Below, in pieces: positions 1 to 7,168 of a stretch of DNA of 20,338 bases (its first letter is position 1; every line of letters starts with the position of its first letter). Position numbers and translations under genes: made by a program. The notes below the pieces were generated by a model. That model was given only the letters and a program-made list of their open reading frames with translations, was not told the origin of the DNA and did not search any database. The DNA is from Candidatus Neomicrothrix sp. UBA7388 (GTDB lineage Bacteria; Actinomycetota; Acidimicrobiia; Acidimicrobiales; Poriferisodalaceae). The stretch lies in assembly GCA_002470695.1 (NCBI GenBank), contig DKNM01000012.1:2677-23014 (forward strand). Reading direction: 5' to 3'.

Positions 1-79
1 GGTTTGCGTTTATATCTGCTGCGTGAAAATGGTTAATCGATTCGTCGTCAAGAACGTTACTTGTCCGTGCCCAGGGATT

Positions 80-85
80 TAGAAT
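80..85 (+). promoter_or_regulatory. Possible -10 element of the yaaA promoter
   Basis: TAGAAT matches the sigma-70 family -10 consensus at five of six bases and lies 22 bp before the yaaA start codon, so a transcript would begin near base 92 and carry the AGGAG ribosome-binding site at 98-102. No convincing -35 hexamer sits 16-18 bp upstream; TTGTCC at 61-66 is too close. The call rests on one short motif. Confidence 0.3.
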
Positions 86-107
86 TAAATAGACGTCAGG
101 AGTGACA

Positions 108-887
108 ATGTTGATACTGATTTCCCCGGCAAAAACACTCGATTTCGAATCCGAACTAAAGACACAAAAGTTCTCGACGCCACGATTCGTCAAAGAGTCA
201 TCGGAACTTGTGGGTTCACTGGTTCGGAAGTCACCCGCCGAACTCGAAAAGCTGATGCACCTATCTCCCGCCCTAGCGGACTTGAACGCAATGAGGTATC
301 AAGATTGGGAACCGGATTTCACTACCGATAACTCTCGTCAAGCCCTCCTCGCTTTCAAGGGTGACGTGTATGTAGGAATGGACGTCGACTGCTTTTCGGA
401 ACGCGACTTCACCCGGTCGCAAAAGACGTTGCGTATTCTTTCCGGGCTGCACGGAGTTTTGCGACCCTTAGACCTTATTCAGCCATACAGACTTGAAATG
501 GGAACTAAATTGTCGACCGCCCGAGGTGAAAGCTTGTACGAGTTTTGGGGTGATCGAATTAGCGAGCGATTGTCTGCAGACCTTGCTTCGCACCGCTCGC
601 GAGTAGTTGTCAATCTTGCATCAAAGGAGTACTTCTCCGCCGTGAACAAAGAAGTCTTGAATGCGCGAGTCGTAAGCCCTCAGTTCTTAGACGAGAAGAA
701 CGGCAAATTTAAGATCATCAGCTTTTACGCCAAGCAGGCGCGGGGCGCAATGGCCTCATGGCTTATTCGAAACCGAGTCGAAAGTGTTTCGTCAATCAAT
801 AAGTTTGATGGGATGGGTTACTCCTATTGCGACGAGCGCAGTAACCCAGATGAGCCAGTCTTTATTCGCAAAGAAGCAGCAGTTTAA
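108..887 (+). CDS. yaaA: Peroxide stress protein YaaA (UPF0246/DUF328 family)
   Basis: YaaA is a cytosolic protein that in E. coli limits free intracellular iron and oxidative damage during hydrogen peroxide stress; its biochemical activity is incompletely defined. The protein is 259 residues, the family's usual length. It opens with the hallmark MLILISPAKTLDF, has ILAFKGDVY-like (LLAFKGDVYVGMD) and LSGLHGVLRPLDLIQPYRLEMG motifs in the first half, and carries VVNLASKEYFSAV and FLDEKNGKFKIISFYAK near the C-terminus, all family signatures. I chose ATG 108 over the in-frame GTG at 102 because AGGAG (98-102) is spaced 5 bases from it and family members begin at MLILIS. The gene stands alone on this strand and converges on the CoA-transferase gene, sharing a TTAA at the stops. 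Family assignment is very secure; the physiological role is carried over from E. coli. Confidence 0.95.
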   Translation: MLILISPAKTLDFESELKTQKFSTPRFVKESSELVGSLVRKSPAELEKLMHLSPALADLNAMRYQDWEPDFTTDNSRQALLAFKGDVYVGMDVDCFSERDFTRSQKTLRILSGLHGVLRPLDLIQPYRLEMGTKLSTARGESLYEFWGDRISERLSADLASHRSRVVVNLASKEYFSAVNKEVLNARVVSPQFLDEKNGKFKIISFYAKQARGAMASWLIRNRVESVSSINKFDGMGYSYCDERSNPDEPVFIRKEAAV

Positions 888-2206
888 TTTCGACCGAATA
901 CCATTCTGTTTGCAGCTTCTTCCAATTCTGCCCGATGGTCAGGGTGAGCTACCGAGATCAAGCGTTTGGCTTTTTGGCGGATTGAAGCATCTTTCAAATG
1001 AGCAATACCGAATTCGGTGACTACGACATCTACATCGTAACGAGTGGCTGTGATTGCGTTGACATCGATTTGAGGAACGATTCGGGAAGAGGAACCCCCC
1101 TTTGCTGTCGCTGGCATGAGGTGAATTGAGGTTGCTGTGTCGGACATCTGACAACCGCGCAAAAAGTCGAGCGCGCCTCCGACGCCACTGTGTTGAACGC
1201 CGTTAATCATTTCGGAGTTAGCTTGACCCCATAAGTCGATCTCGAGCGCCCCGTTCACGCACCTCATTTCTCGGTTGTCGGCGATGGTTTGATGATTCAG
1301 CGCGACGTGAGCAGGGACTATGTGACAGTCTGCGTTGTCGTCAAGAAAATCGAAGGTTTCGGGAAGCGCTATCGTAAAAACAGTTTTGTTAGGGAAAACG
1401 GTTTTGAGCCGGTTCGTAGCAGCACCCGACTTCATCAGGTCCATAAGCCCCTGGCACATAACTTCGGTGTGAATACCGAGGTCCTTCTTGTGGGTTAGTC
1501 GCGATAGAGCGACCTCAGTGAGACCCCCGACTCCTGACTGAACGGTGGCGCCATCTGGAATCAAATCATCGAGAGCCCCGATGAAAGGATCAAGGTCAGA
1601 GGGAGAACTGCGTTGGTCGAAGATCGGCATTGACCCTTTCAAGGGCACATGAATTAATGCATCAAAGTCCTTTACGTGGAATGAATCGCCGTGGATATAT
1701 GGAACAACTGGGTTAACTAGGCCGAAAACGAGATCATTGTCACGTCTTGCTCTGCGAACGAGAGCGTCGTTCCCGGCGATTGCTGACCCTGGTGGAACAG
1801 TTCCATCTGGTAGCGGTGTCCCGACCTGCACGCAGGCTACGCGTGGAGGATTGCGAACACTAAATCTGCCCCAGTCTTCGAGGCGGACGGGTACCACTTC
1901 GGCATGTGCATTGGCCTCACGAAGTATTTGGGTCAAAAATGGTGCGCGAAGCTCAAGCTTTTTATTTTGAGCGATGGCTGCGCCGCCCTTTCTGGGTGCT
2001 GGAACGAAGACGGTAACATCTTCCAAATCGGTGCGGTTCGCGAGGGCGTTGAGGAAAGCGGTTGGCTCTGGAAGGCTCGTGCTAACGAGATCTCCGCTGC
2101 GCACCTGGGCTGCTGCAGCTTCCGGGGAGACGACCAAATGTCCCCAAGCTTCTTGCCAATTAAAGTTGCCCTCGGTTTTTGAAACCACAGAGAGAACGTA
2201 TCTCAC
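884..2206 (-). CDS. Acetyl-CoA hydrolase/transferase family protein (4-hydroxybutyrate CoA-transferase-like)
   Basis: Family I CoA-transferases move CoA between a CoA ester and a free acid through a glutamyl-CoA thioester. This 440-residue protein has the usual length and two-domain layout. The predicted catalytic glutamate is E248 in the segment GIHTEVMCQGLMDL, matching the HSE motif of 4-hydroxybutyrate and acetate CoA-transferases. The C-terminal domain has GVQHSGVGGALDFLRGC (the GvGGqldF motif), a GGSSSRIVPQ segment, and TEFGIAHLKDASIRQKAKRLI followed by AHPDHR, all typical. The start is a GTG at 2206 with only a weak CCAGG upstream; no better in-frame start was seen. Substrate cannot be read from sequence: acetyl/propionyl/butyryl/4-hydroxybutyryl-CoA are all possible. 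It is monocistronic, with an operator-like site at 2251-2264 placed between plausible -35 and -10 elements on this strand. Confidence 0.9.
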   Translation of the reverse strand: MRYVLSVVSKTEGNFNWQEAWGHLVVSPEAAAAQVRSGDLVSTSLPEPTAFLNALANRTDLEDVTVFVPAPRKGGAAIAQNKKLELRAPFLTQILREANAHAEVVPVRLEDWGRFSVRNPPRVACVQVGTPLPDGTVPPGSAIAGNDALVRRARRDNDLVFGLVNPVVPYIHGDSFHVKDFDALIHVPLKGSMPIFDQRSSPSDLDPFIGALDDLIPDGATVQSGVGGLTEVALSRLTHKKDLGIHTEVMCQGLMDLMKSGAATNRLKTVFPNKTVFTIALPETFDFLDDNADCHIVPAHVALNHQTIADNREMRCVNGALEIDLWGQANSEMINGVQHSGVGGALDFLRGCQMSDTATSIHLMPATAKGGSSSRIVPQIDVNAITATRYDVDVVVTEFGIAHLKDASIRQKAKRLISVAHPDHRAELEEAANRMVFGRN

Positions 2207-2250
2207 GTTGCTGCCTGGAGCCGGAAAAACGCCTGGTTCCTCTAATTTAC

Positions 2251-2264
2251 TTAACGATCATTTG
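2251..2264. promoter_or_regulatory. Degenerate operator-like site upstream of the CoA-transferase gene
   Basis: TTAACGATCATTTG matches the perfect palindrome at 5876-5889 at 11 of 14 positions, keeping the central AACGATC. On the minus strand it sits between a possible -35 (TTGTTG) and -10 (TAAATT), about 45 bp upstream of the CoA-transferase GTG, where a repressor would block RNA polymerase. An 11/14 match is expected roughly once by chance in a window this size, so position is the main support. Confidence 0.3.
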
Positions 2265-2302
2265 CAACAAGAGGGGTAGCGGTGCCTATAGTGCGGATCA
2301 CT

Positions 2303-2408
2303 ACGTGTCGTCATAGTCATCGACACGTGAAAGTTTCGGCGTCTCGAAGCGGAGTTCGCGACGAATGATCTGGTCGGATGGTTGCCACGAGGGGGAGGCA
2401 GCCATCCG
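2303..2408 (+). other. Structured leader: three consecutive hairpins before the PEP-utilising gene
   Basis: Three inverted repeats follow each other in the 5' region of the 2450 gene. The first is ACGTGTCG (2303-2310) with CGACACGT (2321-2328), a perfect 8-bp stem with a 10-nt loop. The second is CGTCTCG (2340-2346) with CGCGACG (2357-2363), six pairs and one mismatch. The third is CGGATGGTTGCC (2375-2386) with GGCAGCCATCCG (2397-2408), 12 pairs including one G-U and a purine-rich 10-nt loop. The start codon lies 41 bases beyond the last stem. I do not recognise a known riboswitch class. The first repeat could instead be a protein operator in DNA. Whether transcription begins upstream of 2303 is not known. 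Confidence 0.4.
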
Positions 2409-2449
2409 GCCCATCGGCCTAGGTGTTGAGAAGAAATCGGGGGAGCACA

Positions 2450-4198
2450 ATGGAAGAAGAATATTTTGTAGGTACGAGGACCTCCAGCCGATACCCCATC
2501 TGGACACGCGCAAACGTAGGAGAGGTATTTCCGGATCCTGTAGCTTTATCGACTTTCGATTTTGCCTTCCAAAATGAAGATGGTTTGCAAATGAGTGAAC
2601 TGGGTTTTCGCGATGCCTATATAAGAATTGGCGCGTTTGAGGAAAGTGAGTTTGATCCCGACAACCCTGTTTTTCTGGGAGTTTTTGGTGGATACACGTA
2701 TCTAAATGCTTCTCTTATGAGGATTTTTGGTGAACGAGCTCCCGGATTGTCAGCCCAAGACATTGATGAGGCGTTTTTCGGCGTTCAGCCTGGGATTCCG
2801 CCTTATGAGCAACACCCCGATGACTTGAGCCCTGAAGCTGAAGCACGTATAGGTGAGGTCTTTATATGGGCGCTCACTACCCAGGATCTGCCTGACGTTC
2901 TTGCACAAGAACGGGAAGTCAACGAACTGCGTTCTGCGCGACCTGACTTTTCATCAATGGGTGATCACGAAATCGTTGACTGGATCGAAAATTTTTTCAG
3001 CAACGGGTTTCGCGAATTATTTGCCCAACACATTTTCATCAGCTTTCTCACTACGGTCCCTATGGGGATTGTTTCGGCAGTGTGTAATGCCATTGGTAGA
3101 CCTACCGATGCCATGAAAATTATGGCCGGGCTTGGCGACGTTGAGTCGGCGGCTCCGTCAATGGCGATGTGGGAACTGGGTAGGAGGGCAGCTGCTTCAT
3201 CTGAGGTGTCAGCGGCCTTTGATCAGGGCATAGATGGACTGGATACCCGACTTAGGTCAAGCGAGGATGGGGACGTTGAAAGCTTTGTGGCGGACTTCGA
3301 CAGTTTCTTATTGCTCTATGGTTCACGAGGCCCCAACGAGTGGGAAATCTCGTGCCCGACGTGGGAAACTACTCCTGATCTCGCTTTAGCGGCTATCGAT
3401 CGCATGAGGGTCTCCCCTGAGTCTTCGGCTCCTCAAGGGCAGCAAGCTGAATTAGCAGCAGAGCGTCAGCGTTTGGTCGAAGAGATTGGTGCAATGCTCG
3501 AAGCGGATCCGGGCACCCAAGGTCAGTTTTTAGCTGGCGCACACGGCGCGTCTGTACTCATGCCGGGCAGGGAGCGCACGAAGACTAACTGCGTGAAGTT
3601 CATTCAAGAGGGCCGAATGGCTGCGCGAGAATTAGGCTCGAGGATGGTTGATCGAGGCGTTTTCCCCAAAATCACGAGTTTTGCAATGCTGCGCTTTTCG
3701 GAGATGCACTCGGCTATTGACAATCCTGAAGGCTGGCGAGAGACGATAGAAGAGCGGCAGCAGATTTTTGATGCGGCCAGCGCGAAACAAGAGCCGTTTG
3801 TGATTGTTGGTGAACCTGACCCATTATCGAAATGGCCTTCCCGAGACGGTAGTCCGGTAGAAATAATTTCTCCTGGTGATTCAATTCAGGGTTTGCCTGG
3901 TTGTCCGGGTATTTCGGAGGGGCGGGCTCGCATAATTCTCGACAGTCATGACCCGACTGCTTTAGAGCCGGGTGATGTTTTGGTAGCTCCCCTGACCGAT
4001 CCTTCTTGGACGCCTTTGTTTGTGCCGGCTTCGGGGGTTGTGGTCGATGTCGGAGCTGCCTTGAGTCACGCAATAATTGTGAGCCGCGAGCTGGGTATTC
4101 CCTGCGTGGTATCTGCTACTGATGCTACGAAGCGCATTCCCGACGGAGCCATGATCAGAGTTGACGGAGACACTGGGGTAGTCACGATACTTGATTAG
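2450..4198 (+). CDS. PEP-utilising enzyme / rifampin phosphotransferase-like protein without ATP-grasp domain
   Basis: The 582-residue protein matches the middle and C-terminal parts of PEP synthase and rifampin phosphotransferase relatives. Residues about 14-28 (RYPIWTRANVGEVFP) and 291-309 (GSRGPNEWEISCPTWETTP) resemble the central substrate-side region. Residues about 481-582 form the swivelling phosphohistidine domain, with GLPGCPGISEGRARIILD, DVLVAPLTDPSWTPLF and ALSHAIIVSRELGIPCVV, in which H540 is the predicted phosphorylated histidine. The N-terminal PPDK_N/ATP-grasp domain that loads this histidine is missing, and no ATP-grasp gene lies nearby. A separate ATP-grasp partner is therefore needed, or the reaction differs. 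Substrate is unknown, and rifampin resistance should not be assumed. ATG 2450 was chosen over in-frame GTG 2423 because GGGGGAG (2439-2445) precedes it, although spacing is short at 4 bases. Actinobacteria carry many such orphan mobile-domain proteins. Confidence 0.8.
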   Translation: MEEEYFVGTRTSSRYPIWTRANVGEVFPDPVALSTFDFAFQNEDGLQMSELGFRDAYIRIGAFEESEFDPDNPVFLGVFGGYTYLNASLMRIFGERAPGLSAQDIDEAFFGVQPGIPPYEQHPDDLSPEAEARIGEVFIWALTTQDLPDVLAQEREVNELRSARPDFSSMGDHEIVDWIENFFSNGFRELFAQHIFISFLTTVPMGIVSAVCNAIGRPTDAMKIMAGLGDVESAAPSMAMWELGRRAAASSEVSAAFDQGIDGLDTRLRSSEDGDVESFVADFDSFLLLYGSRGPNEWEISCPTWETTPDLALAAIDRMRVSPESSAPQGQQAELAAERQRLVEEIGAMLEADPGTQGQFLAGAHGASVLMPGRERTKTNCVKFIQEGRMAARELGSRMVDRGVFPKITSFAMLRFSEMHSAIDNPEGWRETIEERQQIFDAASAKQEPFVIVGEPDPLSKWPSRDGSPVEIISPGDSIQGLPGCPGISEGRARIILDSHDPTALEPGDVLVAPLTDPSWTPLFVPASGVVVDVGAALSHAIIVSRELGIPCVVSATDATKRIPDGAMIRVDGDTGVVTILD

Positions 4199-4208
4199 TG
4201 ACGAAGGT

Positions 4209-4225
4209 CTTTACTGATCGTAAAG
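4209..4225. terminator. Possible weak bidirectional terminator between convergent genes
   Basis: CTTTAC (4209-4214) and GTAAAG (4220-4225) form a perfect 6-bp stem with a 5-nt loop in the 45-bp gap between two converging genes. A second possible pairing, AAAGC with GCTTT, overlaps it downstream. There is no U tract on either strand, so the role is tentative and rests mostly on location. Confidence 0.3.
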
Positions 4226-4243
4226 CGATGAGGAGCTTTCGCG

Positions 4244-5059
4244 TTAGCTCCAACGAGGGGCGCGTTTTTCGACGAATGCTGCGACGCCTTCTTGGTAATC
4301 TGGATCGCGCATAGCGGCTTCCAAAAGCTCTTCGGAATTGCTTACCGCTGAACCAACATCACGATGTTGATCCAGATAGATCTGAAGTTTTGTTGTTCTT
4401 TGTGACGATGGTGACACCCGAGTGACCAGTTCACGGGCATAGTCCATTACATATTCGAGGAGATCTTCTTGATCCAGAATCTTGTTGAATAAACCCCAAC
4501 CCTCGGTATCGGCTGCTCTTAGAGTTCTGCTGGACAGAAGAAGATCGTTCGCTCGGGTCAATCCAACCAGCCGCGGTAAGACCCAAGACAGCCCAAATTC
4601 GGCTGGCAATCCCAGGGGCCCGTGGGCTGTAGTCAGCTTTGCGTCTGTAGACGCGAATCTCAGATCGCAGTAGCACGCAAGCACTAATCCGACTCCGGCT
4701 GCTGCGCCATTGACCGCAGCAATCGTTGTGACCTTTAAGCCAAACATGTAGGCGAACGTCTCGTCGAACTCCGTAGCCACTCCATACCCGGGGTTAGTCA
4801 GGTCTGCTCCGGTGCCAGCGTCGTAACCGCCCTTTTCGACGTGCCCTTCCAGCGCTTGGCTATCTGCCCCCACACAAAAATCTCCGCCGTCGCCCGTAAT
4901 GATAACGACTCGAACCTCGGAGTCAGTTTCAGCTTCTTGAAGCAGGTAACGCAGTTCAGTATGCATTCGTCCTGTCCATGCGTTACGTCTATGTGGGCGG
5001 GCCAGAGTTATCGTCGCAATTTGGCCTAGCTTCTCGTAATTAGTTGCTTTCAGTTCCAT
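4244..5059 (-). CDS. Enoyl-CoA hydratase/isomerase (crotonase) family protein
   Basis: Crotonase-fold enzymes act on acyl-CoA thioesters held by two backbone NH groups. The 271-residue protein has the fold's signatures: FCVGADSQAL at about 61-70 and AAVNGAAAGVGLVLACYCDL at about 114-133 supply the oxyanion hole, followed by GLPAEFGLSWVLPRLVG at about 150-166. Against classical hydratases, the two catalytic glutamates appear as H146 and D172, while E154 falls where PaaG isomerase has its catalytic aspartate (IPDCGG). This favours an isomerase or another reaction, or a variant common in actinobacteria. ATG 5059 has AGAGG at 5064-5068, four bases away; an extended upstream frame would overlap the cysQ-like gene. 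It lies 11 bp after that gene, so the two are surely cotranscribed, under the palindrome at 5876-5889. Exact substrate is unknown. Confidence 0.88.
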   Translation of the reverse strand: MELKATNYEKLGQIATITLARPHRRNAWTGRMHTELRYLLQEAETDSEVRVVIITGDGGDFCVGADSQALEGHVEKGGYDAGTGADLTNPGYGVATEFDETFAYMFGLKVTTIAAVNGAAAGVGLVLACYCDLRFASTDAKLTTAHGPLGLPAEFGLSWVLPRLVGLTRANDLLLSSRTLRAADTEGWGLFNKILDQEDLLEYVMDYARELVTRVSPSSQRTTKLQIYLDQHRDVGSAVSNSEELLEAAMRDPDYQEGVAAFVEKRAPRWS

Positions 5060-5070
5060 GGATCCTCTGT

Positions 5071-5832
5071 TTAGCCATCGATTGCGCGTCGGAGCGCGGC
5101 AAGTGCCTGCTCCTTGTATTCCTGCCGGCATATCAATAGATCAGGAAGCCAAGGGTCTTCGTAGTTATAGTCCAAAGGAGAACCGTCGCAACGACTTGCA
5201 TGCAGCCCTGCCGCCACAGCCACCGCCGCTGGAGCGCAGTTGTCCCATTCATACTGACCGCCGCTATGCGCATAGATTTCCGCGTGGCCAAGCACGACAG
5301 CCATGGCCTTGGCTCCAGCCGACCCCAAGGCCAGCATCTCGGCACCTAAAGCTTCTGCCACGATCATTGCCGCTGCCGGCGCCCTAGATCTGCTCACAAC
5401 CATTCGGGGTTGACCTTCCCTGAGCGGCGGAAGTTGCGGTGGTGGTTCGGTGCCGAACGTCATATTAATTGCTGGTAGCGCCACGGCCCCTGCGGTTGGT
5501 ACCCCATCCTCAGCCAGAGCGATGTGGACCGCCCAGTCTGACCTTCCCGGCTCACCAAATTCTCGAGTTCCGTCTAAGGGGTCAACTATCCATACTCGTT
5601 TCTTCTTCAAACGCTCAAAATCGTCCCGGCCCTCTTCTGAAAGAATTCCGTCGTCAGGAAATTCCTCCCTTAAAGCTTTCATGATGAACCGATGGGCTTC
5701 TAGGTCGCCCGTGTCTTTGAGAGTCCAACTGTCAGCCCCTTGGGCGGAGAGTCGCTCTCGAATATCTAAAAGCAATTGTCCGGCTTGGCTTGCGATACGG
5801 GCACTGACCGCGTGGTCTTGATGGCTGGCCAT
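5071..5832 (-). CDS. cysQ: CysQ-type 3'(2'),5'-bisphosphate nucleotidase / inositol-phosphatase family
   Basis: This Mg2+-dependent, Li+-sensitive phosphatase family removes phosphate from 3'-phosphoadenosine 5'-phosphate (a by-product of sulfate assimilation) or from inositol and fructose phosphates. The 253-residue protein has the metal-binding set: SEE at 65-67, WIVDPLDGTREF at 81-92 and EWDNCAPAA starting at E195, with D197 as the last ligand. The REF after DPLDGT and the QYEWDNCAPAAVA segment resemble the actinobacterial CysQ enzymes, which can also hydrolyse inositol and fructose-1,6-bisphosphate. ATG 5832 was chosen because GGAG (5838-5841) lies five bases upstream on the coding strand; the ATG at 5850 has no ribosome-binding site. 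A possible -10 TCTAAT lies at 5849-5854 and the perfect palindrome at 5876-5889 would cover the -35. No sulfate genes are nearby; the partner gene is a crotonase, so the physiological substrate is open. Confidence 0.85.
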   Translation of the reverse strand: MASHQDHAVSARIASQAGQLLLDIRERLSAQGADSWTLKDTGDLEAHRFIMKALREEFPDDGILSEEGRDDFERLKKKRVWIVDPLDGTREFGEPGRSDWAVHIALAEDGVPTAGAVALPAINMTFGTEPPPQLPPLREGQPRMVVSRSRAPAAAMIVAEALGAEMLALGSAGAKAMAVVLGHAEIYAHSGGQYEWDNCAPAAVAVAAGLHASRCDGSPLDYNYEDPWLPDLLICRQEYKEQALAALRRAIDG

Positions 5833-5875
5833 GGATTCTCCGAGTCTCATTAGACAAAGTTAAGTGCAACTTGGT

Positions 5876-5889
5876 TAAACGATCGTTTA
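5876..5889. promoter_or_regulatory. Perfect 14-bp palindrome, candidate TetR-family operator
   Basis: TAAACGATCGTTTA is a perfect palindrome in the 205-bp divergent gap, 44 bp from the cysQ-like start codon and about 150 bp from the receptor gene. Its AAAC-N4-GTTT form resembles operators of TetR-type fatty-acid regulators such as PsrA. It would overlap the -35 region of the minus-strand promoter, whose -10 may be TCTAAT at 5849-5854, so it more likely controls the phosphatase-crotonase operon than the transporter. No regulator gene is in the window. Confidence 0.55.
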
Positions 5890-5954
5890 GGGGTAGTGTT
5901 ACGGCCCGGTGAGGGCAATGTGACGAAATTGTCACAAGGTATGGGTTTGCTTTG

Positions 5955-5984
5955 TTGACCGTATACCGTTCAAGCACTCATAAC
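5955..5984 (+). promoter_or_regulatory. Possible promoter of the amino-acid receptor gene
   Basis: TTGACC (5955-5960) matches the -35 consensus at five of six positions and CATAAC (5979-5984) matches the -10 at four of six, with an 18-bp spacer. Transcription would start near 5991, giving a leader of about 47 bases that includes the ribosome-binding site AGAGAGGG at 6021-6028. The -35 is convincing, the -10 less so. Confidence 0.4.
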
Positions 5985-6037
5985 AGAGCAGAAGCCGGTC
6001 ATTTGGTCGGCAACCGCAACAGAGAGGGACTCAACAG

Positions 6038-7153
6038 ATGCGGAAAAACATTATGTGGCGACTGCTCGCCACTCTATTTGCTGTCGCACTGGCCGCTTCG
6101 GCCTGTGGCGGAAGCGACTCCGATGATGACAGTGCAAGCACTGCTTCTTCGGCTGCAGAAGAAACCGAAGTGACGCTGGCTGCCAGCGGCGAAAGCTTGC
6201 TGGAAACGGTTAAGAGCCGTGGCACTGTCAACTGCGGTGTTTCAGGTTCAGCGGTGGCGTTCTCAGAACTACAGGCTGACGGAAGCATGGCTGGTTTCGA
6301 TGCTGATTACTGCCGGGTTGTTGCCGCTGCAATTCTCGGTGATGCAAACAAGGTTAACTTTGTATCGCTGACTGCCGCCGAGCGTTTCACTGCAGTTCAG
6401 ACTGGTGACGTGGACTTGCTTATGCGTAACACCACTTGGACCCAGAGCCGTGACTCCGAGGTGGGCATGGACTTCGGACCGACTACCTATTACGACGGTC
6501 AACAGCTGCTGGGACGCGCTGGCGACGGATTCTCAGGTTCATCGCAAGTTGCTGACATCGGCGGGTCCGTTGTCTGCACGAGTGCCGGTACCACTACCGA
6601 AAAGAACATCGCTGACGCTGCGTCTGAAGCTGGTGTGAGCATCGAACTTCAAACATTTGAAGACTTCGATACTGTGACAAACAACTTCATTTCCGGTGCT
6701 TGCGACATCATCACAACTGATGGTTCCGCCCTTGTTGGCCGCAAAGCCAAGCAGCAGCCAGAAGGTGAGAACTGGGTGATTTTCCCTGCAACTCCAATCT
6801 CGAAAGAGCCGCTTGGTCCAACATACGGACAGAACGATTCGGCATTCTCGGATGCTGTTAACTGGGCCGTATACGCGACCATAATTGCTGACGAGAAGGG
6901 CGTTAACTCCGGCAACGTGGACGAAATGCTTGCCAGTGGTGACACGGAAACAATCCGTCTTCTCGGCGGTGAAGGCGAACTGCAAACTGGCATGGGTCTC
7001 CCTGCGGATGCGTTCTACCAAGTCATCAAGCAGGTTGGAAACTACGACGAGATATACAGCCGCAACCTCAACCCTGTGGGTCTGAGCCGCGAAGGGTCAG
7101 CAAACGCTGCCTGGACCGCTGGTGGTCTCGTATACGCTCCACCGGCACGATAA
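6038..7153 (+). CDS. aapJ: General L-amino-acid ABC transporter, lipoprotein substrate-binding protein (AapJ/BztA-like)
   Basis: This is the extracytoplasmic receptor that delivers polar amino acids to the permease pair encoded downstream. The 371-residue protein begins with a lipoprotein signal peptide: MRKNIMWR, a hydrophobic core, then the lipobox ASAC with C23 as the lipidated residue. An acidic Ser/Asp/Glu linker of about 25 residues follows. The mature fold starts with a TVNCGVSG segment and contains GFDADYCRVVAAAILGD and TTWTQSRDSEVGMDFGPTTYYDGQQ, typical of AapJ/BztA. GAGGG ends nine bases before ATG 6038. Codon use is visibly more selective than in neighbours: all 17 Asn codons are AAC, which suggests high expression. 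It is the first gene of the transporter operon and is separated from the permeases by two hairpins. Amino-acid specificity cannot be fixed; the family is often broad. Confidence 0.9.
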   Translation: MRKNIMWRLLATLFAVALAASACGGSDSDDDSASTASSAAEETEVTLAASGESLLETVKSRGTVNCGVSGSAVAFSELQADGSMAGFDADYCRVVAAAILGDANKVNFVSLTAAERFTAVQTGDVDLLMRNTTWTQSRDSEVGMDFGPTTYYDGQQLLGRAGDGFSGSSQVADIGGSVVCTSAGTTTEKNIADAASEAGVSIELQTFEDFDTVTNNFISGACDIITTDGSALVGRKAKQQPEGENWVIFPATPISKEPLGPTYGQNDSAFSDAVNWAVYATIIADEKGVNSGNVDEMLASGDTETIRLLGGEGELQTGMGLPADAFYQVIKQVGNYDEIYSRNLNPVGLSREGSANAAWTAGGLVYAPPAR

Positions 7154-7168
7154 CTAAAGGGCTAGTTC

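Noticed and set aside
1..36. Possible C-terminal tail of an upstream gene (frame 1, stop TAA at 34-36)
   Set aside because: Only eleven codons are visible and another frame is also open, so nothing can be supported.
3714..4073. 119-residue minus-strand reading frame
   Set aside because: It is a shadow of the phosphohistidine domain coding region, low in complexity and without a start signal.
2450..4198. Rifampin-resistance phosphotransferase
   Set aside because: The ATP-grasp domain is absent and no rifamycin-associated promoter element was seen, so a resistance call is not supported.
6539..7021. 160-residue minus-strand reading frame inside the receptor gene
   Set aside because: It is antisense to a strongly coding, codon-biased gene and shows no recognisable motif or ribosome-binding site.
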